Source of the DNA: Girardinichthys multiradiatus
Lineage: Eukaryota; Chordata; Actinopteri; Cyprinodontiformes; Goodeidae
Direction of reading: 5' to 3'
DNA: 64,000 bases
NCBI RefSeq assembly: GCF_021462225.1
Contig: NC_061818.1
Location: 17,257,462 to 17,321,461, forward strand
The notes below the pieces were generated by a model. It worked only from the letters and a program-made list of their open reading frames with translations. It had not been told where the DNA came from and made no database searches. Numbering within the stretch: the first letter of the stretch is position 1; the number at the start of each line of letters is the position of its first letter. This document shows positions 10,177-18,887 of the stretch, in pieces. The position numbers were made by a program, and so were the translations under genes.

Positions 10177-11006
10177 TTATGGTGAAAATGTAATCCATCG
10201 GGGTGGTAGTGTCGTCTTACGAAGAGACCTTTTTGATCTCCCATCAGCATTTTTTGGATCTTCCAGCTCAGATCTCGACCAGTAGGGAGAATGAGTTATC
10301 TGCCTTCTTCTTCTTTTTCTACTCTGCTTAACGCTGGGGGGTGTACCCCCATTTTCAATCGATGTACCCTCTGTTTTGAAACGTCTATATTCTTCACGAG
10401 CATAAGGGTTAATGACTGACGATATAGGGATGTTTACCTCTGACAAGGTGTGTAGAAAGTCGGACCATCCTCGGGTTTGTGATGCTCCAGATTTTTTAAA
10501 CGGAAGCATGAGATTTTTCAACAAGTCAATCATGTGGGACCCTTTTATAACATTTCCTTTAAATACAAATTCACCTTGCGAAGTCCAACTCTCACTTCTT
10601 TCGGATAATTTCTTCAAAATGTACTCGGCATTTTTACGGTTGTGTTTAGGTAGGCTTTTCAGTACTTCCGTAAGAACCTGATCCTTAGGGGCCTCGTCCT
10701 GCCCTGGGCCTTGTTTTCTTGGGACCGCTCATGTTCAGGAACCTCTGTGTCACGCTGCAGCGTTAAACTTACCCGCTGTTTTTCTTCTTTGACACCTTGC
10801 TTAAGTAAAGTCAGATACCTCTGGAGAAGAGCATCGTATCTCTTGATTTTTTCATAAGAAGTCAAACCCGGCTTGTTTAATATCGCTCTCATTTCAGCAT
10901 CCAAATTCTCCTCCGCCGTCTGTCTGATGGACGTGTCTGACTGGGTCAGACGCTTGAATTGATGAGGTGAAATGAGAAACATCTTCTGCGATGTTCTGAG
11001 AGACAT
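10177..11006 (-). pseudogene. Conserved Polinton protein of unknown function, frameshifted
   Basis: Two minus-strand frames (11006-10659 and 10617-10177) form one ancestral gene. The copy 2 segment 63141 to about 62720 reads across the gap in one frame. The N-terminus 'KMFLISPHQFKRLTQ' is followed by a helical, charged segment, a variable low-complexity part, and a folded block 'GEFVFKGNVIKGSHMIDLL' ... 'GWSDFLHTLSEVNIPI'. The C-terminus is basic ('KQSRKRRRRQ'). This combination occurs in Polinton-like elements, but I know no assigned function. The start overlaps the stop of the upstream 113-aa gene as TAATG (minus strand 11008-11004), the same junction as core-MCP. The frameshift lies near 10680-10700. 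Confidence 0.7.
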
Positions 11007-11347
11007 TATCTCCTGATGATTCCACCCACTAGATCACCAATCAAGGGAGCAAGAGCCGTTAAGATGGGAAGGATAAAACCACCTCGTTGCTTTTTGAGAG
11101 CCAACTGTTTAGTTTTTATCCCGGTTCTTTTATCACCCAACAATCTGATGATATTTCTTTGTTTCTTCAATTGTCGGTGTTGAGAGGGTGATAGTTTAAT
11201 GTTACCTTTTAGGATATTCAGTGCAATCTCGCACAGAGCCTGAATAAAGTCGGGAGAGCAGTGTGCGAGAATATCTTTGCGCTTCTGCGGAGTAGCCTGG
11301 TACAATGCTCTGAATAATGGTAAATTCCTTTTTATACGCGCAGACAT
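11006..11347 (-). CDS. Small basic protein with hydrophobic C-terminus (Polinton virion protein candidate)
   Basis: This intact 113-aa frame starts 6 bp after the ATPase stop. The first two thirds are basic and helical ('LSPSQHRQLKKQRN', 'TKQLALKKQ'). The final stretch is glycine/leucine/isoleucine-rich and hydrophobic ('FILPILTALAPLIGDLVG'), ending IIRR. The combination suggests a minor virion component acting on membranes or DNA. The junction 'QRGGF' just before the hydrophobic part resembles an adenain-type site (x-x-G-G|x), but P4 is Q, so this is tentative. Copy 2 keeps only the C-terminal two thirds, fused to the ATPase. It is a common Polinton gene type next to the ATPase; the function is unproven. 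Confidence 0.7.
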   Translation of the reverse strand: MSARIKRNLPLFRALYQATPQKRKDILAHCSPDFIQALCEIALNILKGNIKLSPSQHRQLKKQRNIIRLLGDKRTGIKTKQLALKKQRGGFILPILTALAPLIGDLVGGIIRR

Positions 11348-11353
11348 GATGAC

Positions 11354-12025
11354 TTACTTTGTTCTGGGTACGTACACAGCAGGCCACTGCTGAGGAAGTA
11401 TCCCCGTTCTCAGTCTGAAATGTTCTGGGCAGGTAGGCATAAAATCGATGATTAAATATCCATGAGCTTCTCTCGTTGCATCTTCAAAACTCTCCAAGAA
11501 GAGACCCTTTTGAGATGGAAACATTTGACGGGCCAGTATATTCAGCTGCAGCTTATCTCTCGGGTTCTTAAACAACACCATATAATTACAGTTCAAACTA
11601 ATAGTGCGACTGAACTTTCCCTGATGAAAAACATTCTGAGTCAACATCATAACACTCATATTACGATGGTGACGAAACTGGGTAAAGACCTTCATCACGT
11701 TTTCATCATCTGAGGCTTGAGCAATAACATCGTCTAGAATAATCAGATGATTCTGATCAGGAGGAAACAGGTTTTCATCTTCAAAAGAATGAGGCAATCC
11801 TTCCACAAAGGTAATATTTTTATTCATCTTCTGCAATTCAGCATACATGGGTTGAAAAGATGTGTAAATCCATACAATATTTTCTGGAACAATATCCATG
11901 ACATGATTACAGTTTTGCAAAATACTTTTTACAAAGAAAGTTTTCCCGCAGCCGCTGGGTCCAACTATCATACATGAGAAAGGCGCTCTAAATCTACGAT
12001 CAAAATCAATCTCCTGTAAATCCAT
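11354..12025 (-). CDS. ATPase: FtsK/A32-type DNA-packaging ATPase
   Basis: This intact 223-aa P-loop ATPase would pump element DNA into the capsid. Walker A is 'GPSGCGKT' (about residue 22) and Walker B is 'HLIILDDV' (about 94). The 'MMLTQNVFH' segment (about 128) is the conserved motif III region of HerA/FtsK-type packaging ATPases. The length fits Polinton ATPases. It lies 30 bp downstream of the PolB stop in the leftward block. In copy 2 the Walker A reads GPSGGRKT and the protein is cut and fused to the next gene. Confidence 0.92.
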   Translation of the reverse strand: MDLQEIDFDRRFRAPFSCMIVGPSGCGKTFFVKSILQNCNHVMDIVPENIVWIYTSFQPMYAELQKMNKNITFVEGLPHSFEDENLFPPDQNHLIILDDVIAQASDDENVMKVFTQFRHHRNMSVMMLTQNVFHQGKFSRTISLNCNYMVLFKNPRDKLQLNILARQMFPSQKGLFLESFEDATREAHGYLIIDFMPTCPEHFRLRTGILPQQWPAVYVPRTK

Positions 12026-12055
12026 GTGACTTTTTATTTTATTTCTTCTTCAACT

Positions 12056-15000
12056 CTAATAACCAAAAGGCAGAGTTGTCCCGTCAGAAAAAAGACGTCT
12101 CTTATCATACACCAGTCGAAACTTTTTAAGAAATGTCGCGTTTGTCAAACGGAAAGTGTGTTGAGGGATTTCAATGACACCCTCACTTGACCCCTGTAAG
12201 TAGCCCTCGACCAGCCCTTTGATGCTGTCAAAATTAACCCTCTCGCTGCATTCATGCGTCTGAGTGATGCCTTTAGCACGTATCACTACTTTTTTACGGT
12301 TTTTAGTTTGGTATGCATAACTCTTGGGTCCTGTCGATGCAAACTCCGAAATGCTGTCACCATCTAACTCATCAGTAAGATCACCCAGATAATTCCCCAA
12401 TTCCAGAGGAGTTTCACCACTTTTTGTCACATAAATCAAACTGTCCGTGTCAATATAAATCAATCTGTCCTGTAACTTCTCCATGCTGCTGAGAAGTTTT
12501 AAACGTGCATAAGCGGTGGTGAATGCTGCTATAAACACATTATTTGTCTTACTTGGTGGATATATGACACGTTTGCTGTAGTTCCACTGCACTACACACA
12601 TTTCAGGGTTGAAAAAATGAAAATAGTTAACCCTGTATTTACTCGAGAACATGAAGCTGAAAAAGTCTTCAGGGTTAGTGATGACTGTGGTCTGAGACAG
12701 ATCACGTCTTTGTGCAAATTTCCCCCAAAAACTGTTTAAACACAATTTTGCAACCTGCTTTTTGGCAGGATTCACCTCGATTTTCTCAGGGTCTAATTGG
12801 ATGCCCTGATGCAGTTTGTAGTCGCTTATATACTTTGACTTACTCTCCTGATCCACTGCTTCAGACGGATAGCCTGAAGCCTCCTGCTTACCCTTTAAAA
12901 AGCAATGAATGTAACCTTTAAAGATTGTATCACTTCTTTTTTCAAAATGCCACACCTCTGTGATTTTAGCAAGACGATAACTACACTCCAAAGCTTTACA
13001 TAGCTCTACACTCACCCATACACCCGTCAGAGCTCTGTCCTCATCATTATGCATGCAGGGACCTGACTGGTTATTTAATTCAGCGCATGTGCGGCAGAGA
13101 GTGAACACAAGTTTACCTTGGGATGTTCTGTAAGGTAAAACAGGGAACAACAGGTTACGTGGTGGGTAGACCACAGCTTTGATTATACCGAAGTAGCTGC
13201 TGGGGTCATCAAAATCTTTGTAAATGATGGTGGGGTGTCCGAGTGGAAAAACGCAGTTGGCGTTTACATAAGGGTACAGAGATGTGTAATCCACATAGTG
13301 TACAGTTTCATCCGCTCCCGCTGTGTACCTCAACCTCATAGGACAGGTGCGTCCACCATACAGCGCATCCCGGGGGGATAGCGGTTCGGGTGCATTAACT
13401 TTCTCAAGAAAGCTGATCACCCCTGGGTCTGATTTTTTCATTTCAATCCACTCATGCTCCCATATGACTTCGAGACGAAGGCCGTACACAGTTTGTAACA
13501 CCTTGCTTCTCTCAACAGTCGCAGCGTAAAACTGTTCAAATGCGACCCCTCTCAACGGACATTTGTCATGAGGCATGTAACACTTTTTACAGCCGTGGAA
13601 AAAACAGCCGTAAAATTCAAACGCAACTTTGACACCGTTAATCTCTGCATACCCATCCACAGAATATGGGCTGATTTTCTTTTCACCCCTATTTAATGCA
13701 TGCTCGATAAATATGGCTCTGCTGTCTGCAATCCAGCCGAGCCATTGAATGGACGCGCTGGAGAACGTTTTACTGCTACGTCTGTAGTCCAGAGGTGATG
13801 GAATGGCTAAGGTTTGAGGAGGAAGGAAATTGGTTACAAAAACCTTCATGCAGGCTGATGCTATTGTGATACTTTTAAACGAATCCACACTTGTCTCCTT
13901 AAAGAACTCGTCTCTGAATTTTAAGCATCCTTGAGAAAGAATTTCAACGTCATTTTTACAATAACGAATAGCTTCTTTCTTAAAGTCAAAGACCTCTTTG
14001 CTCGCTTCTCTGTACCAGCTGCTAAACACCTGTTGTTCTTGAAGACTCATGCGTTCTACAGCGTAGCAGGATGGAGGAGGAAAAGGCCCCACATACTGGA
14101 GACGTTGTTCAGAGGAAAATAGGTGGGGAAAAAAACCCTTGCTTTGATCGGTAAAGCCTAACGCTTTCGGCATGGCGCTAAGCTTTATGCACATGAAGGA
14201 CAGGCTATCAATGTATTTTAACCTGTAATCAGGGTCGGTTAAACAGAGAAGTTTACTTCCTACCATGACGAGATGAGGTTTAATGCCTAACTGCAGCATT
14301 GCATTGAGAATCAGGTAACCGTCGTACCCACGCGCATTGTGCGCTATTAAGGTGAAGCCTCTGTACTTCGGCCTCCTGAAATGCAGGAGAGATTTTTGGG
14401 TGCAATTCAGTCCATAAGCGTACCATTTATCACCTTTCAACGTTTTAGCACAGACCAGAAAGGGGGTATGCACGCCGCTCTCTTTGACGAGGCATTCGAA
14501 ATCATAAAAAATCAGTTTATCATCAAGCTGATTAATGCACTGCAAGGCAGAAATGTAACACTTATGATCATCGCATGTAATGTCTAGGCTGGGAGGTACA
14601 TTTTCACCGCAAATACTGCATTTTACATTAACACGTGTGGGTTTATTCGGTTTACTGATTGGAATAACGTATATCCGTTTGCATACTTTACACAGTTTTA
14701 CCAACTNNNNNNNNNNNNNNNNNNNNNNNNNNNNNNNNNNNNNNNNNNNNNNNNNNNNNNNNNNNNNNNNNNNNNNNNNNNNNNNNNNNNNNNNNNNNNN
14801 NNNNNNNNNNNNNNNNNNNNNNNNNNNNNNNNNNNNNNNNNNNNNNNNNNNNNNNNNNNNNNNNNNNNNNNNNNNNNNNNNNNNNNNNNNNNNNNNNNNN
14901 NNNNNNNNNNNNNNNNNNNNNNNNNNNNNNNNNNNNNNNNNNNNNNAGTTTTACCAACTCACAGTCACTCATAGGCCTTTCAGCACTATTTCTGATGCGC

Positions 15001-16289
15001 GGTTCCCTGTGTCTGCTGAAACATGAGGAATTACGACAGATTCTTTGACAGCCTGCACAGCTTACAGGATTGCTAATCTCTTGCATACATTTATATGTTC
15101 GACACACTGGACAATAACCTTCACAATGGTGTGTGTTTGCATTATCATAGCTGGTGTAACAGTAATTACAAATATATCTGCACCCCATAAAACCTTTGAG
15201 ATTTTTTATCCCATAGTAATGACCTTGAAATAACAGTAAAAACACAGGGTTTGAACGATCAGGGAAACTGGTCTCAAATTTACACAGAGCAGTAGAGCCC
15301 GTGGTTCTGTGAAACACTACAATGTTTCTCTTCAGAATGGTTTCAAATGTACCAATATCACTAAAAGTAATTGCTGTTTGCTCGTCGAGGCCTGCCTGAT
15401 GCTGCCATCTCCTCCCCTGTTCTACAGCACGGTGATCCGTGAGCTCAGGATCAGAGACGTGTGCGAGGCTGATTGCAAAACATAACTGATTACCGGTATT
15501 GTTTATAATATACAAATGACGCATTTTCTTATTAAACAGTTCACAGTCTAACGTTCCTGCAGCTTTACGCTTAGAACCTCCTGCTGGGTCATTAACAACC
15601 TGAAGAACAAATTCCATGTTATTATCTACAGGTATATTTGCATTCGATTGTACTAAATCGTTGAAGAAGTTTTCGAAAGCAGGCAGGATCATATTTCCAT
15701 CATCTGTAACAGTAAATGTGATGTGACGATTGAGATTTTCACCCACTAATTCCAGCTGCACAACGTCATTACGTCTGGTTAACGATCTCGCTGCGTTGGC
15801 TAATTCAATGAGAATACGCATGATGTTTGTATAGAATGCGGCTAAATCTGGAACGTTACTTGGACAGGGCGGCGGTATGGTAAAAGGTCTCCTTATTTCA
15901 TGGTTATTAAAATGTTCACGTTCAACCACAGCTGGAGGGTTTCGCCCTATTTGATCAGAACTAACCACTACTTCCGTATTGAAATGACCCCCGTGCTGAT
16001 CTGCGGCGTGTGACGTAGAAGGATTCTGATGACTGTCAGGTGAATCATTTTCCTCAATGCTGCTGTGTGGAGACGGCGCTCTATTTAAATCTTCAAGAGC
16101 CTGATTGATTACGTTTAAAACGTCACCGTGCTGATGTTCATTTATTACATTTTCACTGTTAGCAGGAGATGCATTTAAAACGATGTTATCTGCTACTTCT
16201 GCATTAACGGGAATTTCGTTAAGTTCATTAACTAAATTTCTTATTTCATCCAGGGCAAGTCTGATTCGGTTATCCATTTCTATGAACAT
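12056..16289 (-). CDS. POLB: Protein-primed family B DNA polymerase (spans a false-looking gap)
   Basis: This is the replicative polymerase of the element. The N-terminal piece (16289-14947) is Ser/Asn-rich, then carries a Cys/His zinc-binding region starting 'CRYICNYCY' (about residues 365-430). The C-terminal piece (14704-12056) has Exo I 'FYDFECL', Exo II 'LIAHNARGYDG', Exo III 'YCKNDVEIL', the Polinton-typical 'GCFFHGCKKCY' insert, Pol A 'DYTSLYP', motif B 'NSFWGKFAQ' and motif C 'YIDTDSLIY'. A 240-N gap separates the pieces. Its flanks overlap by 13 bases, and collapsing the overlap keeps one frame, giving about 1,326 residues, normal for the family. Translation may start at the second methionine (16277). 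Everything visible is open, so this may be a functional gene. Confidence 0.93.
14707..14946. other. Assembly gap (240 N) with 13-bp overlapping flanks
   Basis: The bases before the gap (14694-14706) and after it (14947-14959) are the same 13-mer, agttttaccaact. The unknown bases are therefore probably an artefact of a missed contig overlap, not missing DNA. Collapsing removes 253 positions and restores reading-frame continuity of PolB. Confidence 0.85.
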
Positions 16290-16360
16290 AATAAAATAAA
16301 ATAAAATAAAACTAACCTACAGAAAAAAACAAAAAACAAAAACAAAACACAGTGATCAGT

Positions 16361-17438
16361 TCAGTTTAAAATCACCTTGATGTCACCAAAATGCTTCTTT
16401 AACAGAATCTGACATGCTGCCAGAAGCGTTAACGATGAGGCCTTATTACGAAGATCCCGTGAGGCTGTAGAGACTGTCTTCCTGCGCTGTCCGTTTCTGT
16501 AGCCAATCTGTCCTACCATCAACGTTACCTCTGTAAGGAGAATGAACAAAAAATAAATAAATAAATAAATAAATATATATATATATTGAAATAATCACAT
16601 TAAAGCTGGAAAAAAAACAAAGGAATTCAAATTAATTCAGTATGTATGTATGAATTAAAACGTACCGTTCATTAATCCACTCACTAGCGTTGCTCTGCTT
16701 TGTAGCGCAGAGAGTCGCTGTCTTTTGGCCGGGGTTAAATATTCTGTAAAAACAGAAGCCAATAAAAGTTATCTTACAGCACACCGTTCATAAATAAAAC
16801 GAAAAATAGTTTTTAAAATACACAAGTTTTTTTTTTTTTTTTTAATCTTACTCCGATTCTTTGCGGTAAAACCTCCAGATTTCACTTCTTGTTGAACTGA
16901 AACGGTGCCTCTCTGCTGAAAGCTGTCTTGATCTTTGAAAAGCGACCTTCTGGTGGGCGGATTCAATGTGGCATCTTTGGATGTATCTGTAAACAGGTTT
17001 ATATGACATTTTATTGAACTATGCTTAAAATACATATATATTGTTTTTTATTTAATTTTTATTTATTTTTTCTACCCTGCTCCTGCTCGACAGCTGTGTC
17101 TTCCACAGAGCTCTCAGTCGAATCTGTAAACTGTTTTTATCTGAGGCTTAAAATACATTCACTCTCAAAGAAAAATAGATAGTTCTTAGGACTTACTTAC
17201 TTTCTGGTGGTGCTGGTAACTTATCCGGTGTGTCTTCAGGGGAAATGATGATAATTGACGGGGGAGTATTCAAAGAATCAGTTTTAATTTCAGTTGTTGT
17301 TGTTGCGGGTTTGTCTTGTTTGGAAATAATTCGCCTTCTCAATTTTGATTGTCGATTCCAGCCACTGAACCCTCCAACTTGATCATTCGGGTTTACCTCT
17401 CTCATCAAATCTATAAATTGAAACATTGTCAAGGGTTA

Positions 17439-17492
<54 letters not shown>

Positions 17493-17773
17493 TATATATT
17501 ATTGCATTTAACATTTAACATTTACTTACTCTGATTGTGTCAAGATGAAATCATCAAGGTCATCAGCGGTGGGTTCTATGACAAAGAAACAAATATATAT
17601 ATATATGTAAACAATATATATAAACAAAATTAGAGAACATTCACATGCATTTAATGATTTCTTAAAAATTAATACTTACTTACTTACTTACGTTTAAAGA
17701 TGTCATTGTGCTTTTGTGAATTATCAGAAGTAGAAGCCACAATTTCCGGGTTTCCTGAAATATTTACCGACAT
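16361..17773 (-). CDS. Seven-exon spliced Polinton gene, product unknown
   Basis: I do not recognise the protein. On the minus strand seven short open segments are bounded by GT-AG signals: 17773-17692, 17575-17530, 17410-17201, 17123-17076, 16986-16852, 16743-16666, 16530-16361. Introns are 77-135 bp. Donors are gtaagt (three times), gtagaa, gtaaga and gtacgt; acceptors end tag or ttacag. Exons 3 to 7 each enter in the phase left by the previous one and end at a stop, giving about 213 codons, which is very unlikely by chance. Exon 1 (ATG at 17773) and exon 2 join in frame, but exon 2 to 3 is off by one base unless an AG 13 bases further in is used. The product is Ser/Thr-rich and acidic early, then basic and helical ('TPAKRQRLSALQSRA', 'LTLLAACQILLKKHFGD'). 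It may be a nuclear regulator. It sits upstream of PolB in the leftward block. Confidence 0.75.
17440..17496. repeat. (TA)n microsatellite
   Basis: Nearly uninterrupted ta dinucleotides lie inside intron 2 of the spliced gene. A smaller tract lies at 17595-17607. Confidence 0.9.
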
Positions 17774-17814
17774 TTTTTCTTGTCAGTACTGGTATTTTCA
17801 ATGTGACAAGTGTT

Positions 17815-18045
17815 ATGGTTCAAAGACATTCAGCATTTGAAGACCCTGACACTGAGGTTAGCCAATGAAACAGCCCCCGAACAACATTTTACTCACAGTA
17901 TTTATACCAGAACATGACAGTGTTATCTCAACTGCAAAGACTATGTTTTTAAGACCAAAACCATTCTTGAGTTCAAAGGTGATATGGTTATCTAATGAAC
18001 AGACGTAACTGCCCCTTCCTGACATCGCCCCTAACAGTTGGATAT
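17815..18045 (-). repeat. Diverged LTR relic with TATA box, upstream of the spliced gene
   Basis: The sequence aligns with the ERV LTRs at 21011-21439 (+) and 42658-43074 (-) and is in the minus orientation. The best block, about 17892-17930 (cagtatttatacc through cagtgttatctcaact), is identical to those LTRs over about 38 bases. It includes the LTR TATA element at 17899-17906. Downstream (minus) the match continues to about 17820, only about 45 bp before the ATG at 17773. It is a candidate promoter captured from a retrovirus-like element. Confidence 0.7.
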
Positions 18046-18060
18046 GGTATAACTGTAACT

Positions 18061-18587
18061 CCCCTGAATAACCTTTTACTCTAAGATGAAAAAGTAAATG
18101 TTTTAGAAAAGCTACAGGTAACTAAATTATCATTCCTTTTTCCTAAAATGGAGTCTCTCATGATTCAAAAACAAACACATCATTGCTAGAGTCAATTTGT
18201 AACTTGGAAACAGTATACTGAAGTTCTTTTTTTTTTCTGTTAATCTCATATTCGTCTTACCTCTTTCAGCTGCTTTTCCAGTATGTTGACGCAGAAGCTG
18301 AAGGTTTTTCTCGTTCCATCGATGTAGTGAAGCACAATTTTTTTATTTACTTTTTAGGTCTTTTCTATTTTGAACTGATTTAGACTGGCTCATATATTCA
18401 ACAAATAGGTCCTGCTGTAAAGCAAAATTAACTTACAATTCTGTCAGGTTACACAGTTCATTTATTAGGATTTCATGTGATAGGTCAACATTAAGTTGAT
18501 TATACCTTTAAAATATAAAAGGATGCATGTCTTTTTTTTTTTTTTTTTTAGATGTATTAACGCCTGAAAAAACATACAGATTATTAA
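18061..18587. other. Right subterminal non-coding region of Polinton copy 1
   Basis: No gene is seen. The segment matches, in inverted orientation, the left subterminal DNA of copy 2 (about 48430-48860). Anchors include 'aacctgacagaattgtaa' and 'ggagtctctcatgattc'. It ends in a long T run and a 'tttttacatctaaaa'-like block shared with copy 2. Confidence 0.7.
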
Positions 18588-18887
18588 TAACACCCTTAAA
18601 CACACCCCTGTGTGTTTTAATTGGCTCATTTAAGGCCTTCCCCGTAACACCCTTAAACACACCCCTGTGTTTTAATTGACTCATTTAAGGTATCGCCCCT
18701 AATGACAACAACCAATCAGCATCCACTGTTACGCCCCTTGGACACACCCCCCTGCTTGACCACGTGACCTCCTGGCCACATGGCAACCACATGGCGCCCA
18801 CATGGCCCCCACCGGAAGTCCCGCCCTCACCGGAAGTCCCGCCCACCTGTCAAAATGTTTGATGAAAGGGTGTACTTAAATTCTCTC
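18588..18887 (-). repeat. Right terminal inverted repeat of Polinton copy 1, inner part duplicated
   Basis: Bases 18655-18887 are the inverted partner of 3064-3285. The inner boundary is tandemly duplicated: the block 'aacacccttaaacacaccc' with the following 'ttttaattg..ctcatttaagg' occurs at about 18590 and again at about 18648. The GC-box/ETS blocks (accggaagtcccgccc) occur twice near the outer end. Confidence 0.88.

Larger units (their letters stand above)
3064..18887 (+). mobile_element. Polinton/Maverick (adintovirus-like) element, copy 1, complete
   Basis: This is a 15.8-kb self-synthesising DNA transposon or endogenised virus. It is bounded by inverted repeats (3064-3285 and 18655-18887). 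It encodes the family hallmarks: RVE integrase, family B DNA polymerase, FtsK/A32-type packaging ATPase, adenain-type cysteine protease, double jelly-roll major capsid protein and a penton candidate. Rightward genes occupy 3.5-10.0 kb and leftward genes 10.2-17.8 kb, converging on poly(A) signals at about 10.13 kb. The family normally leaves a 6-bp target duplication, but I see no perfect one. Bases next to the ends are acagca on the left and acatag on the right. Several rightward genes carry stops or frameshifts, whereas MCP, ATPase, the 113-aa gene and PolB look open. Confidence 0.95.

Noticed and set aside
12712..14587. Plus-strand frames within PolB
   Set aside because: Antisense to a long motif-rich polymerase frame.
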